Positions 32,455 to 43,467 of a stretch of 64,000 nt of DNA are shown piece after piece. The DNA is taken from positions 2,356,001 to 2,420,000 of the forward strand of contig LR778135.1 in the NCBI GenBank assembly GCA_902810075.1, read 5' to 3'. Below the pieces are notes generated by a model. It did not search any database and had not been told where the DNA came from. It saw only the letters and a list, made by a program, of their open reading frames with translations. Source of the DNA: Ruminococcaceae bacterium BL-6 (GTDB taxonomy: Bacteria; Bacillota; Clostridia; Oscillospirales; Acutalibacteraceae). The position numbers and the translations under genes are program-made. Every line of letters starts with the position of its first letter. The stretch's first letter is position 1.

Positions 32455-32868
32455 TTAAAATTTATATCCACAATTTTTACATTTGAATGTCTTGCTGATA
32501 TGACCAAGAGAAAATACTCCAAACGCAATTCCAGCACCTATTTTACTTGCGGTAGATATTTTTTGAATGTTGGTTGAACCACAAACTGGGCACTTTGGAA
32601 GATTGGGAGTGGTTCCAAATTCCATATGGCTTTCGTCATATTCTCTTGCTTTAAATTTTTCTTCATTGTATAAAGGATTAGTTTTAACTAAGGTTTCACG
32701 TAATTGAGACATTAATACCTGTCGCTCATTTACAGATTTCTCTTCCCAATTTTCAGACTGTTTAATATATAGCATTTCTGTTTGACAAAAATTACACGTT
32801 TCAGAGTTATCGAGACTTGCTAAAATTTTTCCACAAACTGGACAATAAAAATATTTAAAATTTGACAT
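32455..32868 (-). CDS. zinc-ribbon protein with central hydrophobic segment
   Basis: 137 aa. N-terminal CPVCG and CNFC pairs, and a C-terminal ribbon CPVCGSTNIQKIS ... FKCKNCGYKF, separated by a helical acidic part and a glycine-rich hydrophobic stretch IGAGIAFGVFSLGHI. This architecture recurs in Firmicute mobile DNA; function unknown. ATG follows AAAGGATGTGATTG; a good promoter lies upstream. Confidence 0.75.
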   Translation of the reverse strand: MSNFKYFYCPVCGKILASLDNSETCNFCQTEMLYIKQSENWEEKSVNERQVLMSQLRETLVKTNPLYNEEKFKAREYDESHMEFGTTPNLPKCPVCGSTNIQKISTASKIGAGIAFGVFSLGHISKTFKCKNCGYKF

Positions 32869-32890
32869 TCACAATCACATCCTTTACTTA

Positions 32891-32919
32891 ATTATAGTAT
32901 GTAATATTTTAAAAATCAA
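32891..32919 (-). promoter_or_regulatory. promoter of the zinc-ribbon/membrane-protein pair
   Basis: Minus strand: TTGATT (32,919-32,914), 17-bp spacer, TATAAT (32,896-32,891). The flanking ATAAAGTATTGATTTT is shared with the antisense promoter near 28,203. Confidence 0.75.
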
Positions 32920-32992
32920 TACTTTATAATAAATTTCGTAAAGTTTATTATAAATTAGAAATTAGATTCCCTAAAATTTAATTTTTAATAAG

Positions 32993-35900
32993 CAACAAAT
33001 TGATATTTACTCCGTTCAAATATTCCCAAAATGAATCTGGTGGATGGCAAAACACTGGATGGCTAAGTAATTTTACAAGTCAGGTAAAAGAAGCACAACA
33101 AGCTTTTAAATTATTAGATGCAAAAACGGCGGACGATTGGATAACAAAATTTAATAAAGACACACATGAAGGAACGCAAAACCTTACTAAATTTTTTGAA
33201 ACTTGTAAAGATCCATCTCTAGTAAATTATCTTAATAATCTTAAAGGTGGAAAAGCTACTGTTGAAGGCTATACTGCTGCAACAAAGTCAGCTAACGCTG
33301 CAATAGAGGCTACAGGTACGGCATCCAAAGCAGCTTCCATTGGTATGAAAGCACTTGCTGTAGCTGAAAACGTTGGTATTTGGCTGGTTGTAACCTTAGC
33401 TATTCAAGGTGTTGTAAAAGGCATTGAATATCTGGTAACAGCACAACAGCGAGCTATAGATAAGGCAAATGAACTTACTTCTACATATAATTCTAACATA
33501 GAAACTATAAACTCAAATATTACAACTCTCCAAAGTTTACAAGATGAGTTTACTACTCTTTCTAAGGGCGTAGATAATAATGGTAAAAATGTTGGATTAA
33601 GTGCAGATCAGTTTAAGCGTTATCATGAAATTGTAAAACAAATTACAGACATCTCCCCTACTCTTATTAAAGGTTATGATTCTGAAGGAAATGCAATTGT
33701 AAATAAAAATACTGCTCTTTCAGAATCTATTAAATTACAACAGCAAGAATTAGATCTAGAAAAGAAGAAGTATCTTGATGGTGCAGATGATGTTGTTAAA
33801 GGAGCAAAAGCAGAGACTTCAAGATCAAAAGGAAATGTCAAAAAATCTGATTCTGGAGAATATGGATTTGCAAATGGTATTGATTTTGTAAATGCTATTG
33901 GTGGACAAGAAAAATTAAATGCTTTAGGTCTTGATTATCAGAAAATTATCATGGGTGATAATAATGAGATTCAGAAAGTTGTTACTATGCGATCTCAAAT
34001 TATTGATAAGCTACAAACTCAAAATAATTTATCTGATGAACAAAAAGATAAAATTAGTCAATCTTTAGATATACTTGAAAAGCAAGTAAAAGCAACACAA
34101 GAAGCAAATAAAACTGTCGTTGATTTAGTTAATACTTGGGGTAGCCTTGAAGAAAATTCATCGTGGTTTAATGATATTAGTAATGGTGGATTTTTACAAG
34201 AATTTGATAAAAGTATTGAAAAACTAATTAATGATAATCCTTCTATGACTTTTGATCAAATAAAAAATGAAGCAGAAAAACTAGGTAATTCTTTTGGCGA
34301 TATAAAAAATAAAATTCCGCTTAATGAAATATCTAAGTTAAAGAGTGAACTTAGCAAAGGTAATATTACAGGTGAAGAGTATAATAGGCAGTTAGAATCT
34401 CATATTAAATCTATAGAGAATCTTGCAACTAAATATAAGAAAACTAATCCTGTTTTGGCGGAATTTTTACAGTTATTATCAAAAGGATTTGCAGATTTTG
34501 TTTCAACTGGATCAGATTCTAAAGTTATTACTGATTTAAGTACGGCAACTGGTGATTTGCAATCAAAGACTCAGGGATTATCCGGTGCTTATAAAGATTT
34601 TCAAACAATTTCGGATGTTGTTAATGGAAAGCGATATCTTACCCTCCAACAAGTATCTGATTTAGTATCCGCGTATCCTGATCTTGAAAAAAACATAAAA
34701 CTAACTACTTCAGGTTGGACACTTGAAAGTGGTGCTATTGATGTTGTATCCAATTCTATGACTGGATTACAATCTTCAATGATAACTGCTCAAAAAGCAA
34801 TGAACGATGCAACATCGAGTGGATTAGCAAATAGATTAAAGGTTTATGGTATTGAAATTAATGCAATCAAATCTTTAGCAGATGCTATGGGTGCTATTGG
34901 TAATAACGAGACTTTAAGTAGACAATATAAAGCGTTGGCAATGTTTGGCCTAGAAGATTCTGGCGCTAAAAGCGAAGCGGGACAAACTATTAATCTTCTA
35001 AGACAATTTGGTGATGCTCAAGACGCTATAAATAAAGCTCAGCAAGAATTAAAGACAGCTCAAAATAAAGGTCTTGGAGTAACTTCTAAAGCAGATAAAG
35101 ATGCTGCTAAAAAATCTAAAAAAAAACAAAAAGAGATCCAATACGAAAATAAAGCACTTGAAGCACAAATTGCACTTCTTGAACATAGAAAAAATGTTGG
35201 TGAATTTACTTCTAAAGATCAGGCAAAGCAAGTACAGCTTAATTTAGCATATGTTAGAGCGACAGAGAATTTAAAAAAGTATGCAAAAATATCTTCTGAA
35301 ATTCAGGATATTGAAGAAAGAACTTACTCTGCGTATCAAACTTATTATTCTTCGTTAGAGGCATATCAGAAACAGCAATATGAAGATGCTATGAATGTCA
35401 TAGATAAGAAAAAAGAAGCTAATGGCTATGACAATAATGAACTTCAAATGATAAAGGATTTAACGGAAGCTGAAAGAAAGTATGCTAAAACCACTGATGA
35501 AATAGCTGATGCACAGAGCCGTATTAAAGAAGCTACAGAGGATTTATATACCAGTAGACTTGATAAAATTAGCAATGATAAAGATTTAGGGCTATTACAA
35601 GATGGTAGTCTTGAAGCTATGCAAAGAATTAAAGAAATTAAAGACCAATTAATTAATGGTGATTTGAAACTTGTAAACTCTGCTGAAAAGCAGTTGGAAC
35701 TTGATAAGCAGCTTTATTCTGAACAACGTGCTTATAACGAGAATCAAATTAACTATGTTGATTATTTAGTTTCTGTTGGTAAAATGCAAGAAAATTCTTT
35801 GGATTATGTTAGGCGTTTAAATAATTTATATAAAACATTAAATTTAAGCCTTGAAGAACGTCAGTCTTTACAGGAAAAGATATTTAGTGCTGAAAAGAGC

Positions 35901-37037
35901 TATATTCAAAATCTTGAATCTGAAATAATGGATGAAAGTATTGAAGGTAGTTATGGTTATAGGATTAAAGAAATTCAAGATGAAATTGATGCTATTAATA
36001 ATAAGACGGAAGCAGAATCTAAACAACTTGCGTTGGAAAAAGCTAAGGCAGCATTTGAGGAAGCACAACAGCAAAAAACCACCCTTATTTATCATGCTAA
36101 TAGTGGATTTCAGTATGAAGCTAGTCAATCTGATATCAATGAAAAGCAAGAAGTATTAGCAAACGCTGAACGGGATTTAAAAATTGAAAAATTAAATCAA
36201 CAGAAAAATTCAATTCAGCAAGAAGCAGATGATTTAACTTCTAAGCTTGAAAAGACTTTGAAAAAATTAGACGGTACTAATAAGGTAACTTGGGAAAACG
36301 TTCAAAACGAAGTCGAAAAGGTTATTAAAAATGTTAGAAAAGTATTCAAAAGTCATACAACTATAACTAAACAAGAACATGATGAATTAGATGCTTCTCT
36401 TGAAAAGAATACACAAACCACAACCTCTAGCTATGAAACTCAATTAAAAGACACAGAAGAATTTACTAAGAAGCTTGATCCTCTTTCTAAAAAATTAATT
36501 GATGCTTATGAAAGTATGGCTGCATCAGTTAATAAAATGGCTGCGGCTATGGAACGTTTAGGTGTATCTTATTTAAATTCTGAATCAAGGCGTGAGACTG
36601 CGAATGATCGTTATAATGAATATAACCAAGCTACAAAAAAATCTCATCAAACCGTTAAGTATGCTTCTGGTACAAATGATTCCATTGGTGGTTGGGCAAT
36701 AACTAATGAAAAAGGATATGAAGCCAAATTAGTGCCTATTGATGGAGGAAATTACACTTGGTTACCTGAACATTCTAAGGTTTTTGACGCAAATACAACA
36801 GAGAATATGGCTTGGCTATCAAAATCTCCGCAAATAAATATGATTAAAAATTTGTTGAGCGGTGAACCAAAACTTTCTGCTATAAGTAACAGTGTATCTA
36901 ATTCTAAAGACTATAATATTGATATGAATGGTGCAAATTTTAATTTTCCAAATGTTATAGATGGTCAAAGTTTAATTAATGAATTAAAGAATTTTGGTTC
37001 TACTGTTGAACAATTTGTAAATCGTAATAAAAGGTAA
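32993..37037 (+). CDS. tail tape-measure protein, exon 3
   Basis: The frame is open from 32,982 with no ribosome site, so the TTG at 33,000 is not a true start. Starting at 32,993 it reads NKLIFTPFKYSQNESGGWQN, then a hydrophobic region AVAENVGIWLVVTLAIQGVV (about residues 120-140 of this exon) and more than 1,000 residues of helical coiled coil rich in Lys, Gln and Glu. The last part has a globular GYEAKLVPIDGGNYTWLPEH. Together with exons 1 and 2 this sets the tail length. Confidence 0.85.
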
Positions 37038-37051
37038 GGTGATTATGTTTT

Positions 37052-37303
37052 GTGAATGAAGTAAATCAAGAATTACTTAATGGTATAGATAAAATGATTC
37101 AAGATGCTTTAAAACATGCTAATTTCGATAGGACTTATAAAGGTGTAATTGAAAATATACCATCTGCTGGAATTTATACTGTTAATGTAAATAGAAAACG
37201 ACATAATTTAAAAAGTAATTTATCTTTGAAAATTGGAGATGTCGTTTGGATTAAATATCCTTTAAATAATGAAGATTTAATGTTTATAGAAAATATTGTT
37301 TAA
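37052..37303 (+). CDS. small OB-fold-like tail protein
   Basis: 83 aa, GTG start behind AAGGTGAT. N-terminal helix then a compact beta barrel pattern (YKGVIENIPSAGIYTVNVN, LSLKIGDVVWIKYP), similar in outline to small baseplate or tail-tip proteins. Confidence 0.55.
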   Translation: MNEVNQELLNGIDKMIQDALKHANFDRTYKGVIENIPSAGIYTVNVNRKRHNLKSNLSLKIGDVVWIKYPLNNEDLMFIENIV

Positions 37304-37315
37304 TATGTAAAATGG

Positions 37316-37357
37316 TTAAGGGGACTTAATAAATTTATTTTATCAAGTTCCTTTAGT
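37316..37357 (+). terminator. hairpin between tail genes
   Basis: AAGGGGACTT pairs with AAGTTCCTT around an AT-rich loop, followed by TAGTTATTTTG. Terminator-like but with a weak T-run. Confidence 0.5.
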
Positions 37358-37389
37358 TATTTTGTATAAATTTGAAAGGAGGTAAAGCC

Positions 37390-38466
37390 ATGCCTATTCC
37401 ACAAATTGTTTCATTTCAGGCTTTGGATGCAATAAAAGATTTTGAGGTTAAGTTTTCTTGGCAAGGTGATCAAGTATACGGTTCAGTGTTAGAGGTATAT
37501 AATAATGCCTCTAATGAACTTGTGTATACCAACGAAGTTACTACTTTCTTATTAAAGAATTCTATTTCAGCTAATATTTTGGCAAATGGTGAAACATATT
37601 ATTGTAAATTAAAAGTAAAATTTAAAGATAACACCTATTCAGGATATAGTTCTCCTGTTGTATTTGAGACTCATAAAACCCCTATTTTATCTGTTAATAT
37701 TAATCAAAACCAATTGATTCAAAATGCTAACTATGATGTTAATGTTAATTATACCAGCGAAGATAACGAATTGCTGAATACATGGGTACTAAAATTATTT
37801 AATAATTCTGGCGTGTTAATTTCTAATACTGATATTATTTATGCTACACAGACAATGAATTATACATTGACTGGATTAGAAAGTGGTACAGAATATAAAA
37901 TACAAATCGTAGGACATACAGTTAATGGATTTGATATTGAAAGTGATGTAGTTACTTTTCAAGTACAATATACTCAACCATCTACATTTTTTACGGTAGA
38001 ACTTGAAAATCAACCAGAAACTGGACAAATTAGAATCCGCTCAAATCTTATTAGTATTGAAGGAAAATGCAATATTGATCCAGTTATTTATATAGACGGT
38101 GAGAAAGTTAATTTAACAGAAGTTGATTCAAAAGTATATTTTGATTCTGGTTTTATTATACCAAAAGATTCTTATGAAATTGTATTTTTGGCAAGTAATT
38201 TTACTATGTATGAGCCTATTATTGTATTAAAAGATGAGAAAAATTCTGTTTCTATTAAGTATATGCAAGCAATTTTTGATAATGAAGTTGGATATCAAGC
38301 GTACTTTTTATTAGAAGCTTATTCTGGGATTAAAAACATTCCATATAGAATTGTTACTTCTCCATTTAAATTATTACAAGACAAACAGAAATGTTATATT
38401 ATAATAAAACGTATAAAAAATTTATATCAAATAGATTATCAAATTGCAGACCCATGGGAGGAATAA
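37390..38466 (+). CDS. fibronectin-type tail protein
   Basis: ATG 37,390 follows GAAAGGAGG; an upstream TTG covers that site. 358 aa with tandem Ig/Fn3-like domains: ISANILANGETYYCKLKVKF (about 55-75), LNTWVLKLFNNSG and TLTGLESGTEYKIQIVGHTV (about 125-180), then a beta-rich C-terminal part. Fn3 domains are common in tail and baseplate proteins and may bind cell-wall sugars. SPbeta has an Fn3 tail protein (YomG) in this area. Confidence 0.65.
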   Translation: MPIPQIVSFQALDAIKDFEVKFSWQGDQVYGSVLEVYNNASNELVYTNEVTTFLLKNSISANILANGETYYCKLKVKFKDNTYSGYSSPVVFETHKTPILSVNINQNQLIQNANYDVNVNYTSEDNELLNTWVLKLFNNSGVLISNTDIIYATQTMNYTLTGLESGTEYKIQIVGHTVNGFDIESDVVTFQVQYTQPSTFFTVELENQPETGQIRIRSNLISIEGKCNIDPVIYIDGEKVNLTEVDSKVYFDSGFIIPKDSYEIVFLASNFTMYEPIIVLKDEKNSVSIKYMQAIFDNEVGYQAYFLLEAYSGIKNIPYRIVTSPFKLLQDKQKCYIIIKRIKNLYQIDYQIADPWEE

Positions 38467-38469
38467 TGT

Positions 38470-39363
38470 ATGTTTTTAAGTTACAATGCTTTAGGTGGAA
38501 TACATTCTGCTGATTCTGCTCCTGTAAATATTAATGATATAAATTATTTAGAAATTAAAAATGGAATTTTTGATGAAATAATGGCAACTAAAGATACTTC
38601 TATTACGCTTCCTATTTCTGATGTATGGGATTATAATACATTATTACATGCTAAATTCCAAAATAATTTATTGGCTGGTAATATTGACTTTGCTCTAAAA
38701 AATATTTCAGCGATTGTTACAAAGGTTAGAAAGTATGGAGAATATAAATGGATAAATATTTTTTCAAATCCTATAACATCTGAAACAGATTTAAATTTTG
38801 AAAATTTTTATAAATACTGCAAAGCTAATACAGTTTATCAGTTCGCATTGGTGCCTATTTTGGATAATGGCATTGAAGGAAATTTTAATATAAATTCCGT
38901 AAAAAGTGAATTTGGTGGAATATTTATTATGGAGAGTGATAGAGGGTTCTACACTGAAATGGAGGCTAGTATTCCAGACAGAAAAAGAAATAGACCTCAT
39001 TCATTAATAAATGTAATAGATGGGAAATATCCCTATGTTATTTATCCATCTCAAAATCAATACGACACTTTTACCGTTAATGGTTATTTTTGTAAATTAA
39101 ACGAAAATGGGAAATATGATCCAGATAATAGTTTTGGTTATCGTGATGAATTGATGGATTTTCTTTCTAATGGTAAACCTAAGTTTATTAAAGATTCGTG
39201 GGGCAGGGCATATATTATAGCTGTTGATACTAATGGAATTGCAGAACAACAGAATAGTTATACTTCGTTTGTCACGACTTCATTTCCTGCTACACAAATT
39301 GGAGATGCAAACAATGGAGAAGATCTGTTTGATAATGGGTTGATAGAAGAGGTAACACCATAA
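38470..39363 (+). CDS. distal tail/baseplate protein
   Basis: 297 aa, ATG behind GGGAGGAAT of the preceding gene end. Beta-rich with aromatic residues (YKWINIFSNPITSETDL, GYRDELMDFLSNGKPKF). It follows the Fn3 protein and precedes the baseplate hub-like protein. No family firmly recognised. Confidence 0.5.
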   Translation: MFLSYNALGGIHSADSAPVNINDINYLEIKNGIFDEIMATKDTSITLPISDVWDYNTLLHAKFQNNLLAGNIDFALKNISAIVTKVRKYGEYKWINIFSNPITSETDLNFENFYKYCKANTVYQFALVPILDNGIEGNFNINSVKSEFGGIFIMESDRGFYTEMEASIPDRKRNRPHSLINVIDGKYPYVIYPSQNQYDTFTVNGYFCKLNENGKYDPDNSFGYRDELMDFLSNGKPKFIKDSWGRAYIIAVDTNGIAEQQNSYTSFVTTSFPATQIGDANNGEDLFDNGLIEEVTP

Positions 39364-39396
39364 TTATATTTTTTTAAGATAGGAAGTGATGAATAA

Positions 39397-40935
39397 TTGG
39401 GCTATCAACCTCAACAAAGTGATTATACAATATTAAAGCAACATACGAAAGAAACATATTTTAGAATGGAATTAACCAATTTAAATTATCAAACGATAGA
39501 TTATTTTGATTCAGTAATTATTTCAGGAACTTTAACTATAAGTGCGGATTCAGATGTTAGAAGAACGCTTGATATAAATTTATTTGTAAAAGATGATCGC
39601 TTATTAGTTGGAGAAGATTCAAAAATATGGTTTAATCGTATTGTAAAATGCAGTATGGGTTACAAAAATTTAAGAACAAATAGTATAGTATATTTTCCGT
39701 TGGGATATTTTTGGTTTGATGAAAATAGTTATACATATGATATTTCATCAAAACAATTATCTGTTAAATGTAACGACTCATATTGTTTATTAAATGGAAC
39801 TAGAAATGGTCAAATTACAGATATGGAAATAGACATCCCTGCTGGAAGTAACATTAGAGGTGCCATGATTTCTGCTTTGACGCAATATAGTATAATTAAA
39901 AAATATAATATTTGTGAGTTGGGGAATATGGTTTCTAGTGCAATTAATATTATAACTAATCAAGTATATAACGTGGTTCCATATGATTTAAAATTTACTG
40001 GAACAACGCATGTAAGTGATATTATAACTAAACTTCGCGATTTATATCCGGGTTTTGAGACATTCTTTGATATTGATAATACTTTTATTTGTCAACCACT
40101 TTCTACTTTGCAAGATATTCCTCTTGTATTAGATGCGGATTTTATTGAAAAAAATAATTTTGTTATCTCTGAAAATAGGACGAACAAACTATCATCTATA
40201 TATAATATTATTGATATTTTGGGTATGACTATCGAACCTGATTATTCGTCTACTGTATGTACAAATTCTGGATCAGTTTACACAGTAACATTTGACGGTT
40301 TAACTACATATGAAAATGATAAAATATATGCAGTTAAAGTAAATGTGAATAACAATGCAGGACAAACTATGAAAATCAATAATCTTACAGCGTATCCAAT
40401 TGTAGACTCTGAAGAAAATACTATTGGGGCTAACAAATTAGACGCTAATGTAATGTATTGTTTTAAATTTGTAGATAATAAATTTTATTATCTAGGACAA
40501 TTTCAAGTTCACGCGGTTGCTATGTTGGTTGATAAGATTCCTGATTTAGCTACACAAACATATTATCAGAATAGATATAATACTAAAAATATTTCATATA
40601 GAGTAAATCCTAATTCGCCATTCACAGTTGATAAAATTGGGCAAATTCCAGATTTTAAAAGTGATAATGATTATAGCAAAATTTATTCTGATGATTTAGC
40701 GAGTCAGAGAGCATTATATGAATTATGGCTTGAAACGAATTGGTTAGATACTATAAGTTTAAATATAAGAAATATTCCATGGTTAGATGTCAATCAGAAA
40801 ATTGAATATAGATCGAAAATTTATAAGGATACAAAGCAGTATATTATTAAAAATTTACAAATGGATTTAGTTGCGGATACTTGCCAAGCAGAAATTGCAA
40901 CATGGTATCCATTATATCCTAAAATTTTAAATTAA
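39397..40935 (+). CDS. baseplate hub/tail-tip-like protein
   Basis: 512 aa, TTG start behind AGGAAGTGAT. The start YFRMELTNLNYQTIDYFDSV is followed by GTLTISADSDVRRTLDINLF and a region with YFPLGYFWFDENSYTYD, a layout seen in siphovirus baseplate proteins that ring the tail tip. C-terminal WLDVNQKIEYRSK resembles tail-associated hub domains. Confidence 0.6.
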   Translation: MGYQPQQSDYTILKQHTKETYFRMELTNLNYQTIDYFDSVIISGTLTISADSDVRRTLDINLFVKDDRLLVGEDSKIWFNRIVKCSMGYKNLRTNSIVYFPLGYFWFDENSYTYDISSKQLSVKCNDSYCLLNGTRNGQITDMEIDIPAGSNIRGAMISALTQYSIIKKYNICELGNMVSSAINIITNQVYNVVPYDLKFTGTTHVSDIITKLRDLYPGFETFFDIDNTFICQPLSTLQDIPLVLDADFIEKNNFVISENRTNKLSSIYNIIDILGMTIEPDYSSTVCTNSGSVYTVTFDGLTTYENDKIYAVKVNVNNNAGQTMKINNLTAYPIVDSEENTIGANKLDANVMYCFKFVDNKFYYLGQFQVHAVAMLVDKIPDLATQTYYQNRYNTKNISYRVNPNSPFTVDKIGQIPDFKSDNDYSKIYSDDLASQRALYELWLETNWLDTISLNIRNIPWLDVNQKIEYRSKIYKDTKQYIIKNLQMDLVADTCQAEIATWYPLYPKILN

Positions 40936-40959
40936 AATAAAAGGCAAGGTGTTTATATA

Positions 40960-43098
40960 GTGAGTGATCGGTTTCCACAATATAGTTTAAGTCAATTTCC
41001 AAATTCATTAGATTCTTATTTAATTTTTCAAGATGTTAATATTTCAAATAAACCATTAGTGGATCAATATTATTCTTACATTAATGAAAACGATTTTGCT
41101 TCTGCAACACAATTAATTGAAGATAATCCGAGTTTAAAATATGTTATTGTTACTGCTAATACAATGCAAAGTATTTATGATGCGTTGATGGCAATAGAAA
41201 CTACATACTCTACCGATGTAATTAAAACAATTGCAACATGTGTGACTTCACAGGGAGAATGGAGTTCAACTGGTAGTTATCCAATTTTTAGCATAGTTAC
41301 TAGTCGCGGAAAAGCTTTTATGTGTATAAAGCCAAATTGTCCTGTCGGAACACCTGTAACTGATGTAAACTATTGGATTACAATGACAATGCGTGGGGAA
41401 TCTGGAAGTTCTATGAGCTTCCATGAAAGTTATGATTCTACTTTTCCATATGGAATTCAAGATTGTGTTCCTTTTGCTAATAGACTTTATGTTTCTATTA
41501 CAAATGATAATTTAGGTAATCAGCCTGATATTAGTCCAGATTTTTGGTCAGCTGTTATTTCGGTTCCCACTCAAACGATTATTTCTAAAAATCAACCGAC
41601 AGGCCAAGATTCTAATGGTTTATGGTATAAAACAAACGATACAAATAATTCTTATGAAGTAAATAAAAGTAACGGTGATAACACTTACTCTCCCCTCTTT
41701 CCTACTTCAAAGGCTAGTTATATTAAAACATCTGATGGTCAAACCATCGACACCGCACTAAAAAGCAATTCCGACCTCATCACCGAGCATAAGGCCGACA
41801 CCAACAATCCTCACCACACGACGCCTGAACAGATCGGGGCGGTGCAGGGCAACACAAAGGCTTGGGTAGCGACGGAAGTAAGCTCATCCGAAGTCTATGT
41901 AACAAAACTGACAATTCCACATTTTGAGTTTTCTGAAGGTTGCACCATTACGTTTAAATCTGTGATAACTCCGACTGATGGCGAGCCTGTGTGGGCAAAC
42001 AGAATAGCTATTTTTGATGAAACAGGCAAACAAATCGGCGTGTATGTCCTGTCCACCCTCTCAAAAGAGCCTGTAAGCAGCGATGCTTGGGCTGTTGGTG
42101 CAATGGTTACTGTTACATTGTCAAGTGAAGTCGTCGGTACATGGAGCAATTTACCTACTGCTTTTTTTAAGGGTGGCGCACCGTCTGTCCCATCTATTTT
42201 CGGGACTGGGGCTGACGGTGACGCCGTAATCAGTGGAACGGTAACCTTGCCCGTCACGGCGCCGCATCAGTCGATCGTCGAAAAAAATTACAAATCCCTC
42301 ATCATCAACGCCGGAGCGATCCTCAAGTGCGCCTCCTGGAACGCCGGGCTGATCCTCCGCGTGAAAGGCGACTGCACGATCCACGGGACGATCGATCAGT
42401 CCGGGATGGCCCCGAAAACCAATCCGCACACCAACTACCCCTATCCGGCACAGCTTGTGTGTGGGGACGGAGGCAATGGAGGAAGCGGCGGTTCGGAATA
42501 TACTAGTTCAGGCCAAGCTGGCGTAGGCATGTTAAAACGCCCTTATGGCGGCGGATATAGCGGCGGAGGTTCCGGCGGAGGGGCTGGCTCTGCCTATGGC
42601 GATGGAGGCAATGGGGGCGATAGCACCGGAACGACTATTGATATTGCCACTATTTTTGTCCACGGAAGACCTGGGCAGTATGGCGGCGGCGGAGATGGGC
42701 CGACTGGTGCTGGCGGCAACGGCGCTGGCGCAAATGGTGCTAATTATGGCGGCGGTGGCGCCGGAAATTACGGAGGAGGCGTTGTATGTCTTTATGTCGG
42801 CGGGAATTTACTAATTGACGGAAAAATTTTATGCAATGGCCTAAAAGGTGGAAATGGCGGAGCGGGCAAGGATAATTCAGGCGGAACCGTTGATTTTGGT
42901 GGCGGCGGCGGCGCTGGTGGTGCTGGTGGCGGAGCAATCTACATCCTCCACAGAGGCGCCTATACCAACTCAGGACTATTGCAAGTTAATGGTGGCGTTG
43001 CCGGAACTGGGGGACACGATGTAAACGGAAAAAACTCTGGCCAAGATGGTACCGCTGGTGGCATCGGCTCCATCACAGTGATCCAGGGCGATAAATAA
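40960..43098 (+). CDS. chimeric tail fibre/receptor-binding protein with glycine-rich C-terminus
   Basis: 712 aa, GTG start behind AAGGCAAGGTG. Residues 1 to about 265 are AT-rich in codon use and virion-attached in type. From about 41,750 codon use switches to GC-rich. Then follow a TPEQIGA segment typical of phage fibres, a beta domain, and a glycine-rich adhesin (GGGYSGGGSGGGAGSAYGDG and similar, residues about 505-660) like polyglycine sandwich adhesins of other phages. The C-terminal half should recognise the host surface. The composition break inside one gene marks recombination with another phage. Confidence 0.85.
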   Translation: MSDRFPQYSLSQFPNSLDSYLIFQDVNISNKPLVDQYYSYINENDFASATQLIEDNPSLKYVIVTANTMQSIYDALMAIETTYSTDVIKTIATCVTSQGEWSSTGSYPIFSIVTSRGKAFMCIKPNCPVGTPVTDVNYWITMTMRGESGSSMSFHESYDSTFPYGIQDCVPFANRLYVSITNDNLGNQPDISPDFWSAVISVPTQTIISKNQPTGQDSNGLWYKTNDTNNSYEVNKSNGDNTYSPLFPTSKASYIKTSDGQTIDTALKSNSDLITEHKADTNNPHHTTPEQIGAVQGNTKAWVATEVSSSEVYVTKLTIPHFEFSEGCTITFKSVITPTDGEPVWANRIAIFDETGKQIGVYVLSTLSKEPVSSDAWAVGAMVTVTLSSEVVGTWSNLPTAFFKGGAPSVPSIFGTGADGDAVISGTVTLPVTAPHQSIVEKNYKSLIINAGAILKCASWNAGLILRVKGDCTIHGTIDQSGMAPKTNPHTNYPYPAQLVCGDGGNGGSGGSEYTSSGQAGVGMLKRPYGGGYSGGGSGGGAGSAYGDGGNGGDSTGTTIDIATIFVHGRPGQYGGGGDGPTGAGGNGAGANGANYGGGGAGNYGGGVVCLYVGGNLLIDGKILCNGLKGGNGGAGKDNSGGTVDFGGGGGAGGAGGGAIYILHRGAYTNSGLLQVNGGVAGTGGHDVNGKNSGQDGTAGGIGSITVIQGDK

Positions 43099-43110
43099 GG
43101 AGGATAATGT

Positions 43111-43467
43111 ATGGACAAACAGATTAGAGTGGTAATATTCCATAACGACGTTGACGGCAGCAAGACTTATGCGGAGCAGCTCGCCGCGCAGATTGACGCC
43201 GAGACGGCACTTGTCAATTTCCGCGATCCGCATCCGTGCGCCGAGGCCCTGCCGATGCGGGCGTCGCCCAATGTGGCGATCATGCTGTTCGTGGATTCTT
43301 TGGAAGAGGTGCAGGAGCAGATCGACGTGCTGCGGCAGCTTGGCTATATCCGCAAGCAGGACGCGGCGTTGGAATGCGTTGACGATCTGATTGATGCGGC
43401 CGGGGATAAGGTGTCGGAGGAGCTGGCCGGGAAGATTGCGGATGCATTTTATGGGGAGGGATCGTAA
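43111..43467 (+). CDS. GC-rich phage protein behind the fibre, unknown
   Basis: 118 aa, ATG behind AAGGAGGA. Acidic, helical, with a Rossmann-like start IRVVIFHNDVDGSKTYAEQL and AIMLFVDSLEEVQEQID. GC-rich codon use links it to the acquired fibre segment. Possibly a fibre chaperone by position only. Confidence 0.55.
   Translation: MDKQIRVVIFHNDVDGSKTYAEQLAAQIDAETALVNFRDPHPCAEALPMRASPNVAIMLFVDSLEEVQEQIDVLRQLGYIRKQDAALECVDDLIDAAGDKVSEELAGKIADAFYGEGS

Larger units (their letters stand above)
27137..32992 (+). mobile_element. large insertion in tape-measure gene: group I intron carrying a regulatory gene island (5.86 kb)
   Basis: Tape-measure coding stops near 27,151 and resumes, same strand and compatible frame, near 32,990. 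The left 0.5 kb is a group I intron core. The rest holds independent genes on both strands with their own promoters: two RHH genes, antirepressor, a gene split by an IscB element, a PemK/MazF-like toxin, a candidate small RNA, a zinc-ribbon gene and two tiny membrane proteins. Proposed limits are P1-based at 27,136/27,137 and the G at 32,992 that restores the frame (AG|CAACAAATTG). The left limit is better supported than the right. Confidence 0.7.

Noticed and set aside
42151-42429. Minus-strand frame in the GC-rich part of the fibre gene
   Set aside because: It lies wholly inside the well-supported fibre frame and has no ribosome site.
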